A stretch of DNA of 64,000 nt from Acidovorax sp. MR-S7 (GCF_000400995.2 NZ_DF238950.1:198100-262099), one strand, 5' to 3'. Positions 1 through 8,805 are shown, counted from the stretch's first letter. Notes: generated by a model not told the origin, from the sequence alone. Numbers and translations: made by a program.

Positions 1-884
1 TAGTCGGCGCTGCTCATGTAGATCAGCGGCTGGTCGTAGCGGGCCAGCACGGCGAGGTGCTCGGGGTCCTGCATCGCCTTGTGGAAGGCGTCGTGCAGCG
101 TGGCGGCGGTGCGCGGATCCATGCCGGCCGGGGCGCCGATGCCGTAGGGCGCGCTGGAGACGAGGCCGTAGCCCAGCTCCTTGAGCGTGGGCACCTGCGG
201 CCAGCGTGCGGTGCGCTCTGCGCCCCAGGTGGCCAGCAGGCGCAGCTGGCCGCTGTCGACATAGGGGGCCCAGCCCGTGGCCTCGGAGGCCGACATCACG
301 TGCCCGCCCAGCAGCGCCTGCAGGTTGTCCGCCGTGCCCTTGAAAGGCACATGGCGCAATCGCACCCCGGCCGCCGAGGCGAGCTGCTCGGTATTCAGGT
401 GCGGCGTGCCGCCCACGCCGGCCGTGCCGTAGGTGATCTCGTCGGGACGCTTGCGGGCGTCGTCGAGGTACTCCTTGAGCGTCTTCCAGGGCGCGTCGGC
501 GCGCACCACGAGCCCGTAGGTGTAGCCGGAGACGCCGATCAGGTAGGTGACGTCGCGCAGCGGGTCCCAGCCCACCTTCTGCATGTGCGGCACGCGGAAC
601 ACGCCCATGGGGATCTGGGCGAGCGTGTAGCCGTCGGGCCTGGCCTGGGCCAGCGCCACGACGCCCAGCGTGCCGGCCGCGCCGGGCCGGTTCTCGACCA
701 CGATGGGCTGGCCGAGGTGCCGCGCCGCGATGCTGGCCAGCACCCGCAGGGACACGTCGGTGGAACCGCCGGCGGGCCAGGGCACGATCAGGCGCACGGG
801 CCGGTCGGGAAAGGTCTGTGCAAACGACAGGCAGGCGGACAGGCCCAGGGCCAGTCCCGCCATCCAGCGGAAGAATCGGGGCAT
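1..884 (-). CDS. Bug/TctC-family solute-binding receptor (partial, runs off the left edge)
   Basis: Read from the minus strand, the frame opening at 884 (MPRFFRWMAGLALGLS) encodes a signal peptide ending near SFAQ, then PDRPVRLIVPWPAGGSTD. This is the N-terminal signature of Bordetella uptake gene (Bug/TctC) periplasmic binding proteins, followed by the typical VVENRPGAAGTLG and PDGYTL motifs. About 294 codons are visible and the frame is still open at base 1, so only the C-terminal end (roughly 30 residues) is missing. Family members bind carboxylates for tripartite tricarboxylate transporters, but most are orphan receptors whose ligand cannot be read from sequence. It lies 61 bp downstream of a Crp/Fnr regulator on the same strand, so the two are probably co-transcribed. 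An in-frame ATG at 863 is a less likely start because it would shorten the signal peptide. Confidence 0.88.
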   Translation of the reverse strand, partial: MPRFFRWMAGLALGLSACLSFAQTFPDRPVRLIVPWPAGGSTDVSLRVLASIAARHLGQPIVVENRPGAAGTLGVVALAQARPDGYTLAQIPMGVFRVPHMQKVGWDPLRDVTYLIGVSGYTYGLVVRADAPWKTLKEYLDDARKRPDEITYGTAGVGGTPHLNTEQLASAAGVRLRHVPFKGTADNLQALLGGHVMSASEATGWAPYVDSGQLRLLATWGAERTARWPQVPTLKELGYGLVSSAPYGIGAPAGMDPRTAATLHDAFHKAMQDPEHLAVLARYDQPLIYMSSAD

Positions 885-945
885 TTCGGACTCCGGCAAG
901 GTGGGTGGAGAGCCGGATGCTAGGCAGCGCCCCGCGGGCCGTCTG

Positions 946-1614
946 TTAGCCAGTTGACACAGCCGCGCGCAGCCGCGCCACGTCGGGCACGGCGATGCGC
1001 AGCCGGGACGGCACGAGCAGGCCGCGCTGCGCCAGGTCACCCATGGCCTGGGCGACCCACGGCCGGCTCGCGCCGGTCATTCCCGCAAGCGTTTCCTGGC
1101 TGATGCCTTCGATGACGGCGGCGGCCGCGCCCCCGTGGCGCGCCTCGGGCAGCTCGGCCAACATGACCAGCGCGTCCACGAGGCGCTGCGGCGCGGAGGC
1201 GCTGGCCAGGCGCAGCGCGCGCTGGATGCTGGAAGCCGCCATGCGCGCCAGCAGCCGCATGAGGCCCCAGCCCAGGTCGGGGTGATCGAGCACCAGCCGG
1301 TGCAGCCGCTCCTCCTGCAAGACCAGCAGCTCGGCGGCATCGAGGGTCTGCGCGGACAGCACCTTGCCGCCCTGCTCCATCGCGCCCAGCAGCCCCATCA
1401 CGCTGCCGCGCGACCAGACGCCCGTCGTGATCTCCTGCCCGTCGGCCGCGATGGCGAAGGTGCGCACCCGGCCGGCACGCACGAGGAAGATGCGGTCATC
1501 GGACTGGCCCGCGTCGAACAGCCGCGTGCCCGCGGGCATGCGCGCGACGCGCCCGCAGCGCTCCAGCGCCGCATGGTGCTGCGCCGCGAGGGCGAGGCCG
1601 TCGTCGAAGGCCAT
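946..1614 (-). CDS. Crp/Fnr-family transcriptional regulator
   Basis: A 222-residue protein of normal Crp/Fnr length. Residues about 10-120 form a cyclic-nucleotide-binding-like beta roll (GTRLFDAGQSDDRIFLVRAG). The C-terminal third holds a winged helix with GISQETLAGMTGASRP as the recognition region. The roll lacks the four-cysteine cluster of Fnr, so an iron-sulfur oxygen sensor is unlikely; the ligand is unknown. It sits immediately upstream of the Bug receptor on the same strand and 25 bp after the start-distal end of purH. A local regulator of the Bug gene is a plausible inference, but nothing in the sequence proves its target. Confidence 0.85.
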   Translation of the reverse strand: MAFDDGLALAAQHHAALERCGRVARMPAGTRLFDAGQSDDRIFLVRAGRVRTFAIAADGQEITTGVWSRGSVMGLLGAMEQGGKVLSAQTLDAAELLVLQEERLHRLVLDHPDLGWGLMRLLARMAASSIQRALRLASASAPQRLVDALVMLAELPEARHGGAAAAVIEGISQETLAGMTGASRPWVAQAMGDLAQRGLLVPSRLRIAVPDVARLRAAVSTG

Positions 1615-1638
1615 GGCCAGGCCGGTGCCCGGGCGGTG

Positions 1639-3237
1639 TCAGTGGCGGAAGTGCCGCACGCCCGTGAAGACCATGGCCACGCCGCGCTCGTTGGCCGCGT
1701 CGATGACCTCCTGGTCGCGCATCGAGCCGCCGGGCTGGGCCACGCAGGTCGCGCCCGCGTCCACCACCACGTCCAGCCCATCGCGGAACGGGAAGAAGGC
1801 GTCGCTGGCGACCACGGTGTTCTTCAGGCTCAGGCCTGCGGCCTCGGCCTTGATGCTGGCGATGCGGGCGGAGTCCAGGCGGCTCATCTGGCCCGCGCCC
1901 ACGCCCATGGTCATGCCGCCCTTGACGAACACGATGGCGTTGCTCTTGACGTACTTGGCCACCTTCCAGGCGAACAGCAGGTCCTGCATCTCTTCCTGCG
2001 TGGGCTGCTTGGCGGTGACCACCTTCACGTCGGGCAGCTGCAGCTCGTGGTTGTCGGCGGTCTGCAGCAGCAGGCCGGAGCCCACGCGCTTGGCGTCCAT
2101 CAGGTTGCGGCCCTGCTTCCAGGCGGTGTCGCCGCCGGCCGGCAGCGCGATCTTCATCAGGCGCACGTTGGCCTTGGCCTTGAAGACCTCCAGCGCCTCG
2201 GGCGTGAAATCGGGCGCCATCAGCACCTCGACGAACTGCTTCGCGATCTGCTGGGCGGCCGGGCCGTCCACCGGGCGGTTGAGCGCGATGATGCCGCCGA
2301 AGGCGCTGGTGGGATCGGTCTGGAAGGCCTTGCCGTAGGCCTCCAGCGCGTTGGTGCCCACGGCCACGCCGCAGGGGTTGGCGTGCTTGACGATCACGCA
2401 GGCGGGCAGCTTGAAGCTCTTGACGCACTCCCAGGCGGCGTCGGCATCGGCGATATTGTTGTAGCTCAGCTCCTTGCCCTGCAGCTGCACGCCGGTGACG
2501 ATGGAGCCGGGCGCGGGGTAGAGGTCGCGGTACAGCGCGGCCTGCTGGTGGCTGTTCTCGCCGTAGCGCAGATCCTGGATCTTGGTGAAGATGCCGTTGC
2601 TCTGGCCGGGGAACAGGGCGCGCTCGGGCACGTAGGCCTCGGAGAGCTTCTCGTCCTCGAACTGCACCGACGATAGGTAGTCGCTGATGGCGCCGTCGTA
2701 CTGCGCGATGCGGTTGAACGCGGCCACCGACAGCGTGAAGCGCAGCTTGTCGCTCAACTTGCCCGCGCCCTTCAGCTCGGCCAGCACGGCCTCGTACTGG
2801 TCGGCGGAGGTGATGACGCCCACGTCTTTCCAGTTCTTGGCGGCGCTGCGCACCATGGCCGGGCCGCCGATGTCGATGTTCTCGATCGCGTCGGCCAGCG
2901 TGCAGCCGGCCTTGGCGACCGTGGCCTCGAACGGGTAGAGGTTGACCACCAGCAGGTCGATGGTGTCGATGCCGTGCTCCTTCAGGGCCGCCATATGCGC
3001 GGGCACGTCGCGGCGCGCCAGCAGGCCGCCGTGCACCTTGGGGTGCAGCGTCTTCACGCGGCCGTCGAGCATCTCGGGGAACTGCGTGACCTCGGCCACC
3101 TCGGTGACGGGCAGGCCGTTGTCCGCAAGCAGCTTGGCGGTGCCGCCGGTGGAGAGCAGGCGGATGCCGAGCGCATGCAGCGCCTGGGCGAATTCGACGA
3201 TGCCGGTCTTGTCGGAGACGGAGAGAAGTGCGTTCAT
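1639..3237 (-). CDS. purH: Bifunctional AICAR formyltransferase / IMP cyclohydrolase PurH
   Basis: 532 residues, the usual PurH length. The N-terminal IMP cyclohydrolase (MGS-like) domain begins [17 protein letters not shown], and the C-terminal AICAR transformylase domain contains [20 protein letters not shown] and DAFFPFRDG. It catalyses the last two steps of de novo IMP synthesis in the cytosol. The open frame extends 17 codons further upstream, but the family begins at MNALLS, so the ATG at 3237 is chosen; the extension runs through the dispersed repeat. It lies downstream of fis on the same strand, with that repeat hairpin between them. Confidence 0.97.
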   Translation of the reverse strand: MNALLSVSDKTGIVEFAQALHALGIRLLSTGGTAKLLADNGLPVTEVAEVTQFPEMLDGRVKTLHPKVHGGLLARRDVPAHMAALKEHGIDTIDLLVVNLYPFEATVAKAGCTLADAIENIDIGGPAMVRSAAKNWKDVGVITSADQYEAVLAELKGAGKLSDKLRFTLSVAAFNRIAQYDGAISDYLSSVQFEDEKLSEAYVPERALFPGQSNGIFTKIQDLRYGENSHQQAALYRDLYPAPGSIVTGVQLQGKELSYNNIADADAAWECVKSFKLPACVIVKHANPCGVAVGTNALEAYGKAFQTDPTSAFGGIIALNRPVDGPAAQQIAKQFVEVLMAPDFTPEALEVFKAKANVRLMKIALPAGGDTAWKQGRNLMDAKRVGSGLLLQTADNHELQLPDVKVVTAKQPTQEEMQDLLFAWKVAKYVKSNAIVFVKGGMTMGVGAGQMSRLDSARIASIKAEAAGLSLKNTVVASDAFFPFRDGLDVVVDAGATCVAQPGGSMRDQEVIDAANERGVAMVFTGVRHFRH

Positions 3238-3255
3238 GGGGGCCTCGGGCTTCAA

Positions 3256-3304
3256 GATAAAAATCCGGCTCCAGCGCCCTTCAGCCAAGCGCTGGAAGCT
3301 ATGG
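3256..3304. repeat. Dispersed Comamonadaceae hairpin repeat, copy between fis and purH
   Basis: TCCAGCG (3270-3276) and CGCTGGA (3290-3296) form a stem flanked by A/T-rich sequence. The unit resembles copies at 19412, 29679, 47691 and 49161. It may attenuate or terminate transcripts leaving fis, or sit in the purH leader; the sequence does not decide. Confidence 0.6.
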
Positions 3305-3541
3305 TTATAGGAGCTTATGCAGCGCGAGCTTCTTGCGCAGCGTGTTGCGGTTCATTCCCAGCCATTCGGCAGCGCGGGACTGGTTGTTGTCGGCGTGGCT
3401 CATCACCACTTCCAGCAGGGGCTTCTCCACCAGGCGCACGACCATGTCGTACACGCCGTCGGGCGCCTCGCCGTCCAGATCGCGGAAGTAGCTCTGCAGG
3501 CTCTCGCGCACGCATTGCTCAATGCTGATGTTCTGGCTCAT
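3305..3541 (-). CDS. fis: Fis-family DNA-binding protein
   Basis: A 78-residue protein, a little shorter than E. coli Fis (98). The C-terminal factor-for-inversion-stimulation helix-turn-helix is clear ([21 protein letters not shown]). Fis is a nucleoid-associated DNA-bending protein. The ATG at 3541 lies inside the last codons of dusB (23-bp overlap), the classic dusB-fis arrangement in which fis translation depends on the upstream gene. purH follows 67 bp downstream on the same strand. Confidence 0.93.
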   Translation of the reverse strand: MSQNISIEQCVRESLQSYFRDLDGEAPDGVYDMVVRLVEKPLLEVVMSHADNNQSRAAEWLGMNRNTLRKKLALHKLL

Positions 3542-4571
3542 GTTCTGTTTCCACCCCTGCGCGCGCAGGCGGCAGCCGGTCCATGCGCGCGCCGAGCGCG
3601 TCGAAGTAATCGGCCACGGCCTGCCACTGCGTCGCGCAGTCCTCTATGGTGTTGATGTGTTGTCTGAAATCCTCGCCGCCCGGCAGCGCACGCACGTACC
3701 AGGCGATGTGCTTGCGCGCGCTGCGCACGCCGCTGGCCTCGCCGTAGAGGCCGTAATGGTCCTGCAGGTGCTCCAGCAGCAGGCGACGCACCTCGGCCAC
3801 CAGCGGCGGCGCGAGGTGCTCGCCGGTGGCGAGGAAGTGGCCGATCTCGCGGAAGATCCACGGCCGGCCCTGCGCGGCGCGGCCGACCATGACCGCGTCG
3901 GCCCCCGTCGCCGCCAGCACGCTCTGCGCCTTCTCGGGGCTGGTGATGTCGCCGTTGGCGACCACCGGCACGCGCACGGCGGCCTTCACGGCGGCGATGG
4001 TGTCGTACTCGGCCTCGCCCTTGTACCCCTGCTCGCGCGTGCGCCCGTGCACGGTGAGCATCTGGATGCCCACGGCCTCAAACTGCCGCGCGAGCTGCAC
4101 GGCGTTGCGGTGCTGCGCGCACCAGCCTGTGCGCATCTTCAGCGTGACGGGCACGCCGCGTGGTGCACAGGCATCGACCACGGCCTGCGCGATCTCCACC
4201 GCCAGCGCCTCGTTCTGCATGAGGGCGGAGCCCGCCCACTTGTTGCAGACCTTCTTGGCCGGGCAGCCCATGTTGATGTCGATGATCTGCGCGCCCCGGT
4301 CCACGTTGTAGAGCGCGGCCTCGGCCATCATGGCCGCGTCGGTGCCGGCGATCTGCACGGCGATCGGGCCCGGCTCGCCCTCGTGGTTGGCACGGCGGCT
4401 GGTCTTGAGGCTGGCCCACAGGTCCTTGCGCGAGGTGACCATCTCGCTGACCGCGTAGCCCGCGCCGAGGCGCTTGCAGAGCTGGCGGAAAGGCCGGTCC
4501 GTCACGCCCGCCATGGGGGCGACGAACAGGCGGTTCGCCAGGGAATAGGGGCCGATCTGCAGGGCGGGCAT
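3519..4571 (-). CDS. dusB: tRNA-dihydrouridine synthase DusB
   Basis: 350 residues. The FMN-binding TIM barrel starts LANRLFVAPMAGVTDRPFR and contains the Dus signature DINMGCPAKKVCNKWAGSALM, whose cysteine is the catalytic acid that reduces uridine, and NGDITSPEKA. The C-terminal helical domain contains RKHIAWYVRALPGG. It reduces specific uridines in the tRNA D-loop. The open frame continues about 325 codons upstream through the neighbouring cytochrome gene in another register; the family start MPALQIGPYSLANR gives the ATG at 4571. It overlaps fis by 23 bp. Confidence 0.96.
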   Translation of the reverse strand: MPALQIGPYSLANRLFVAPMAGVTDRPFRQLCKRLGAGYAVSEMVTSRKDLWASLKTSRRANHEGEPGPIAVQIAGTDAAMMAEAALYNVDRGAQIIDINMGCPAKKVCNKWAGSALMQNEALAVEIAQAVVDACAPRGVPVTLKMRTGWCAQHRNAVQLARQFEAVGIQMLTVHGRTREQGYKGEAEYDTIAAVKAAVRVPVVANGDITSPEKAQSVLAATGADAVMVGRAAQGRPWIFREIGHFLATGEHLAPPLVAEVRRLLLEHLQDHYGLYGEASGVRSARKHIAWYVRALPGGEDFRQHINTIEDCATQWQAVADYFDALGARMDRLPPARAGVETEHEPEHQH

Positions 4572-4645
4572 GGAGGGAGGACGCGCGAGGGAGGCGGGAT
4601 TGTACCTGCTCAAAATTTCAGCAACCAAAATGCCTGCGGAGGCCG

Positions 4646-5491
4646 CTACGGGGCGGCGCGCCGCCCCTGCGCCATGTGGCGCAGGTAGGCGATGAGGTCG
4701 TCCAGCGCCCGCTCGTCGAGCTGCTGCGGGCCGAAGGCCGGCATGGCCCGGCCGGGCCAGTGGCGCACGCTCGCCGGGTCGCGGATCAGGCGGCGCAGCG
4801 CCGCCGGCTGGAAGTAGTCCACCGGGCTCATGGGCTGGTTCAGGTCGGGGCCGATGGTGGCCGCGCCGCCGCCGTTCAGGGTGTGGCAGGCCAGGCACTG
4901 GGCCACGAACACGGACAGCCCGCGCCGCGCGGGGTCGTCCGCCGGCAGCCGCGCGGCCACGTCGATCTGCGGCCAGCGGCGCTGCGGCGGCTCGCGCACC
5001 GCCATGCGGGCGACGGCGTAGGGCCACTGCTCGTCCGACACCCCCGTGGCCACGGGCCACACGATGTAGAACGGCCCCGGCCCGGCGGCCTTGCCCGGTA
5101 GCGCGGGCCAGGGGGCGCCCGGCGGCTCGACGGCCAGCCAGGGCTGCCCCGCGCCCGTGCGCAGCGCCAGCGCGCCGGGCAGCTGCGCCACGAAGCCGTC
5201 GGTGGCCACCACCTCCAGCGTGTCGGCCGGCGTGAGGCCCAGGCCCTGCAGCACCACGGCCAGCGGCACGGCGCGCCAGCGCATGGGGCGGTGGTAGGCC
5301 GCGTCGCGCGGCACGTCGATCTCGCGCGCCTGCGCGTGTCCGGCCAGCGCCGCACCGTCGTACTGCCGGCGGCCGCCCGGCCCTTCGACCTCCAGCGTGG
5401 CGGCCTGGGCGCCGGCCAGCGCCCACACGCACGCCAGGGCGGCCAGGACGCGCCAGCGGCTGGGCGAACGCATGCATGAAACTCCCGGCAT
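4646..5491 (-). CDS. Exported cytochrome c with an N-terminal oxidoreductase-like domain
   Basis: About 281 residues from the ATG at 5491. That start is preferred because AGGAGG lies five bases upstream; an in-frame ATG at 5473 is the alternative. A signal peptide (RWRVLAALACVWALAGAQA) leads into a domain of about 150 residues with WRAVPLAVVLQGLGL and YIVWPVATGV, which looks like a degenerate sulfite-oxidase/molybdopterin-binding fold. The C-terminal mono-haem cytochrome c domain has heme motif CLACH and a distal methionine in GRAMPAFGPQQL. A periplasmic electron carrier is likely; the partner is unknown. It is transcribed toward dusB from a separate start. Confidence 0.75.
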   Translation of the reverse strand: MPGVSCMRSPSRWRVLAALACVWALAGAQAATLEVEGPGGRRQYDGAALAGHAQAREIDVPRDAAYHRPMRWRAVPLAVVLQGLGLTPADTLEVVATDGFVAQLPGALALRTGAGQPWLAVEPPGAPWPALPGKAAGPGPFYIVWPVATGVSDEQWPYAVARMAVREPPQRRWPQIDVAARLPADDPARRGLSVFVAQCLACHTLNGGGAATIGPDLNQPMSPVDYFQPAALRRLIRDPASVRHWPGRAMPAFGPQQLDERALDDLIAYLRHMAQGRRAAP

Positions 5492-5563
5492 GGCTCCCTC
5501 CTGTACGAAAACGCCCACGATACAAGACCCCTCGCGGACTGCACAAGGGCGCACGGGCGCCCC

Positions 5564-5838
5564 TTAGGGCGTGTCATCCCATGATTTCCCCACGCGCTGG
5601 CCCCGCAATGGGGATGGATGCGCGAAGCGCGGCGCAGCCAATAGCCGTAGCTATTGGCAAGCCGTGCGACAAAGCAGACGCCCCATTGCGCAGCCAGCCC
5701 GAAGGGAGGGGCATGCGGGCGGCGCATTGCGTCGTTGCGGCTCGCTTGCGTAGCAGAGCTACGCGGCACTCACCGCGCCTAGCACTGCACCGCCCGCATG
5801 CCCCTCGCGTGGGGAAATCATGGGATGACACGCCCTAA
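5564..5838. mobile_element. 275-bp MITE-like palindromic element
   Basis: The ends 5564-5596 and 5806-5838 are perfect 33-base inverted repeats (outer bases TTAGGGCGTGTCATCCCATG). Two more perfect inverted repeats are nested inside: GCAATGGGG (5605-5613) with CCCCATTGC (5681-5689), and a 17-base pair of arms at 5706-5722 and 5790-5806. The single strand could therefore fold into a three-way cruciform. No transposase is encoded; open frames inside it are mirror images caused by the symmetry. It fills most of the 358-bp gap between the cytochrome gene and the YqaA-like gene. The GGGCGTGTCA-type end recalls IS5-family termini, but no clear target duplication is seen. Confidence 0.8.
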
Positions 5839-5849
5839 ACTCCGCCTCC

Positions 5850-6383
5850 ATGGAAATCTGGATGCACCAGTTGCTGCAATGGCTGGCCCTGCCGCAGTTC
5901 GGCCTCTCCACGGTCTTCGTGGTCTCGCTCGTCTCGGCCACGCTGCTGCCGCTCGGCTCGGAGCCTGCCGTGTTCGGGCTGGTCAAGCTCAACCCGGAGC
6001 TGTTCTGGCCGGCCGTGCTCGTGGCCACGGCCGGCAACACGCTGGGCGGCGCCATCAGCTGGTGGATGGGCCTGGGCGCGCACAAGGCCTGGCATGCCGC
6101 CCGCGCGCGCCGCGCGGACGGCATGCCGCTAGAGGACGCCCGGGCGCCGCGCGAGCTCTCGCGCACCGAGCGGCGCGCGCGCGTGTGGCTGCGCCGCTGG
6201 GGCGCCAAGACCTGCCTGCTGAGCTGGCTGCCTGTGGTGGGCGACCCGCTGTGCGCCGTGGCCGGCTGGCTGCGCCTGCCGTTCTGGCCCTGCGTGATGT
6301 ACATGGCCATCGGCAAGCTGCTGCGCTACACGACCATGACGGCGGGGCTGCTGCACCTCGTGCCCGGCCTGTGGACGCCGTGA
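5850..6383 (+). CDS. YqaA/DedA-like inner-membrane protein
   Basis: 177 residues. Hydrophobic segments fall near residues 18-38, 50-72, 115-135 and 150-172. The SNARE-associated/DedA signature is split over LLPLGSEPAVFGLVKLNP, AGNTLGGAISWWMG and the later WGAKTCLLSWLPVVGDPLCAVAGWLR. YqaA proteins are small DedA relatives whose larger homologues take part in membrane homeostasis and undecaprenyl/phospholipid flipping; this exact subfamily has no assigned substrate. It starts 11 bp after the MITE-like element, so its native upstream region is probably interrupted by that element. Confidence 0.85.
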   Translation: MEIWMHQLLQWLALPQFGLSTVFVVSLVSATLLPLGSEPAVFGLVKLNPELFWPAVLVATAGNTLGGAISWWMGLGAHKAWHAARARRADGMPLEDARAPRELSRTERRARVWLRRWGAKTCLLSWLPVVGDPLCAVAGWLRLPFWPCVMYMAIGKLLRYTTMTAGLLHLVPGLWTP

Positions 6384-6442
6384 CCCGCATGCTCTCATTA
6401 CTGTAGCTATCTGCGCTTTGTGGGCGGGCACTGTACCCAGTT

Positions 6443-6471
6443 TTTACGCCCAGAACCCGCACTGCTACACT
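6443..6471 (+). promoter_or_regulatory. Predicted sigma70 promoter of the second Bug receptor gene
   Basis: TTTACG (6443-6448) and TACACT (6466-6471) are separated by 17 bp and lie 43 bp before the ATG at 6515. The -35 is imperfect; the spacing is ideal. Confidence 0.5.
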
Positions 6472-6514
6472 CGTTCGCCCTCTTCTTCCTGACCCTCTCG
6501 AGAGACCGCCCGAC

Positions 6515-7495
6515 ATGAAATCCTTCGCCCTGCGCAGCCTCGCTGCCCTGCTGTCGTTCGGCCTGGTGGCCGGCGCCAGCGCCCAAGGCACCGACTGGCC
6601 CGCCAAGCAGCCCCTCACGCTGATCGTGCCGTTCGGCCCCGGCTCCAGCCCCGACACCATGGCCCGCGCCGTGGCCGAGGAGGCCGGCAAGACCCTGCAG
6701 CAGACCATCGTGGTGCAGAACAAGCCCGGCGCCAGCGGCAACCTGGGCACCGACGCCATCGCCAAGGCCAAGCCCGACGGCTACACCTTCGGCGTCTCCA
6801 TCACCGGCCCGCTGGTGAACAACACGGTCATCTACAAGAACCTGCCCTACCAACCCGCCACCGACCTGACGCCGCTCACGCTGGCCGTGCACCAGTACAA
6901 CGTGCTCGTGGTGCCCGCCAATTCGCCCATCAAGTCGCTGCCCGACCTGGTGGCCGAGATGAAGAAACCCGGCGCCAAGCTGAACTTCCCCAGCACCGGC
7001 GCGGGCACCGTGTCGCACCTGGCGGTGGAGCTGCTGCTGGATCGCGTGGGCGGCAAGGCGCTGCACGTGCCCTACAAGTCCTCGCCCGACGCCGTCACCT
7101 CGCTGCTGAGCGGCGACACCACCTTCGCCGCCCTGCCCCCCGTGGCAGCCATGCCCATGGTGCAGGACGGCCGCCTGCGCGCCATCGCCGCCGTGTCCGC
7201 CAAGCGCTTGTCCTTCCTGCCGGACACCCCCACCATGGCCGAGCTGGGCTACCCCGGCGTGGAGGGCTCGGGCTGGATCGGCTTCGTGGCGCCCGCCGGT
7301 ATTCCGGCCGACGTGAAGACCCGCCTCAACGCGGCCCTGACCCAGGCCCTCGCATCCCCGGCCGTGGGCCAGCGCCTCAAGACCATGCACATGGAACCAG
7401 CCCCGACCTCGCCCGAGGCCTTCGGCCAGTACATGGCCGAAGAGCTGCAGCGCTGGTCGCCGCTGATCAAGCGGCTGAACCTGGCGGAAAACTGA
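6515..7495 (+). CDS. Bug/TctC-family tripartite tricarboxylate transporter receptor
   Basis: 326 residues, full family length. The signal peptide ends at ASAQ, then comes the Bug signature WPAKQPLTLIVPFGPGSSPD. VVQNKPGASGNLGTDAIAKAKPDGYTF, FPSTGAGTVSHLAVE and VPYKSSPDAVTSLLSGD follow in family order. It is a periplasmic receptor that binds a small carboxylate or related ligand; no membrane transporter genes are adjacent, so it is one of the orphan receptors typical of Comamonadaceae. A strong bidirectional terminator follows directly and separates it from the convergent isochorismate synthase gene. Confidence 0.92.
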   Translation: MKSFALRSLAALLSFGLVAGASAQGTDWPAKQPLTLIVPFGPGSSPDTMARAVAEEAGKTLQQTIVVQNKPGASGNLGTDAIAKAKPDGYTFGVSITGPLVNNTVIYKNLPYQPATDLTPLTLAVHQYNVLVVPANSPIKSLPDLVAEMKKPGAKLNFPSTGAGTVSHLAVELLLDRVGGKALHVPYKSSPDAVTSLLSGDTTFAALPPVAAMPMVQDGRLRAIAAVSAKRLSFLPDTPTMAELGYPGVEGSGWIGFVAPAGIPADVKTRLNAALTQALASPAVGQRLKTMHMEPAPTSPEAFGQYMAEELQRWSPLIKRLNLAEN

Positions 7496-7509
7496 TCTGC
7501 CGCGTCAGC

Positions 7510-7549
7510 AAAAAGGCCTGCCAGCGCAACACGCTGGCAGGCCTTTTTT
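7510..7549. terminator. Bidirectional intrinsic terminator
   Basis: The stem AAAGGCCTGCCAGCG / CGCTGGCAGGCCTTT has a 5-base loop. A T run follows on the plus strand and an A run precedes it, so it can stop both the Bug gene and the convergent isochorismate synthase gene. Confidence 0.9.
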
Positions 7550-7567
7550 GCGGGCGCCGCGCCGTCG

Positions 7568-8737
7568 TCAGGCGATGGCGCGCATGAAGGTTTCCATCTT
7601 CATCGCCGTCTCGCGGATCTCGCTGTCCGGATCGGAGCCAGCCACCGTGCCCGCGCCCGCGTAGAGGCGCAGGCGGCGGTCGCCGTCGTACTTGGCGCAG
7701 CGCAGCGTCAGCGCCCATTCGCCGTCGCCGCCCTCGCGCTGCCAGCCCACCAGGCCGGCGAAGTATTCGCGGTCGAACGGCTCCAGCGCCTGGATGTGCG
7801 CGAACGCCTGCGCCGTGGGAAAGCCGCAGATGGCCGGCGTGGGGTGCAGCGCGCAGGCCAGCTCCAGCGCCGATATGGCGGGATTCTTGAGGCGCCCGGT
7901 AATGAATGTGGACAGGTGCCAGAGCGCATCGGTGCCGATCACCGACGGGCCTTCGGGCACGTCCAGGTCGTCGCAGTGATCGCGCAGGATGCGCACGATG
8001 TCGCTCACCACGTAGCCGTGCTCGCGCAGATCCTTCTCGGAGACGGCCAGGCCCTCGCGGCGCGCCTGGTCCTCGGCCGGGTCGGCCACGCGCGGGATGG
8101 AGCCGGCCAGCGGGTTGATGAACACGCGGTCGCCCTCGCGGCGCACAAGCAGCTCGGGGCTGGCGCCCAGCATGACGGCGGCGGGCTTGTCAGCGGCCGC
8201 ATCGCCTTCCCAGGCAGGCACGGCGAAGGTGTAGCCGTGCGCGTTGCGGCGCAGCAGGTCGCGCAGCACGTCGGCGTAGGCGATGGGCGCGTCCAGCTCC
8301 ACGTCCATGGCGCGCGACAGCACGATCTTGCGCACATCGCCCTGCTCATACAAATCGAGCGCCTTGCGCACCATGTCGCCATAGACCTCCGGCGCGGGCA
8401 CGGGCTGGCGCTGAAGCACGGCCGGCCGGCGCCCCGCCGGCGCGGCCATGCCGCGCGGCGGCACGGGTGCGGCCTGCAACTGCGGCGCGATGGTGAAGCT
8501 GGCCTTGCGCGCGGTGTCGAACGGCACCAGGCCGAACAGCACGGGCTGGGCGATGCCCGCCTCGCGTGCGCGGGCGAACAGCCGGCGGATGCCGTCGGCA
8601 CTCACCGGCTCGTGGGCCCGCACGGCGCCCTGCACACCGTGCGAGCGCTGCTGCAGCGTGGGCGAGGCGAAGAACACCTCGCCGTGCGCCAGGCCGTCCA
8701 CCATCCAGCCGCCGGCCGGTTGTTCCTGCGCCGTCAT
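7568..8737 (-). CDS. Isochorismate synthase (EntC/DhbC/MenF family)
   Basis: From the ATG at 8737 the protein is 389 residues, matching EntC (391) and DhbC (398). The chorismate-binding domain contains VRKIVLSRAMDVEL, GASPELLVRREGD, NPLAGSIPR, HGYVVSDIVRILRD, ALHPTPAICGFPT and LRLYAGAGTVAGSDPDSE, including the catalytic Glu/Lys positions of isochorismate synthases. It isomerises chorismate to isochorismate, a precursor of salicylate, 2,3-dihydroxybenzoate or menaquinone. No partner gene is in the window. The frame stays open to an ATG at 8860 with a ribosome-binding site (GCAGGGAG), but those 41 extra codons lie in island sequence beyond the att repeat, so 8737 is taken as ancestral. The longer form may be what is translated today. 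Confidence 0.85.
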   Translation of the reverse strand: MTAQEQPAGGWMVDGLAHGEVFFASPTLQQRSHGVQGAVRAHEPVSADGIRRLFARAREAGIAQPVLFGLVPFDTARKASFTIAPQLQAAPVPPRGMAAPAGRRPAVLQRQPVPAPEVYGDMVRKALDLYEQGDVRKIVLSRAMDVELDAPIAYADVLRDLLRRNAHGYTFAVPAWEGDAAADKPAAVMLGASPELLVRREGDRVFINPLAGSIPRVADPAEDQARREGLAVSEKDLREHGYVVSDIVRILRDHCDDLDVPEGPSVIGTDALWHLSTFITGRLKNPAISALELACALHPTPAICGFPTAQAFAHIQALEPFDREYFAGLVGWQREGGDGEWALTLRCAKYDGDRRLRLYAGAGTVAGSDPDSEIRETAMKMETFMRAIA

Positions 8738-8751
8738 ACGTTGAACAGGAA
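8738..8751. repeat. Left attachment-site repeat (ychF 3'-end duplicate)
   Basis: ACGTTGAACAGGAA. On the minus strand it reads TTCCTGTTCAACGT and then ATGA, that is FLFNV plus a TGA stop in ychF register. It matches 13 of 14 bases of the right copy inside ychF. The TGA overlaps the ATG of the isochorismate synthase gene, suggesting that ychF and that gene overlapped by four bases before the insertion. Confidence 0.75.
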
Positions 8752-8805
8752 TTGCCGCTGTAAGGGCATGATTTGATTGGCTTTCGTCTCTGCTCGACTC
8801 GCTTG

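Noticed and set aside
5574-5831. Short open frames inside the MITE-like element
   Set aside because: They begin in the terminal inverted repeats (hence the same MSSHDFPTR start on both strands) and arise from the symmetry.
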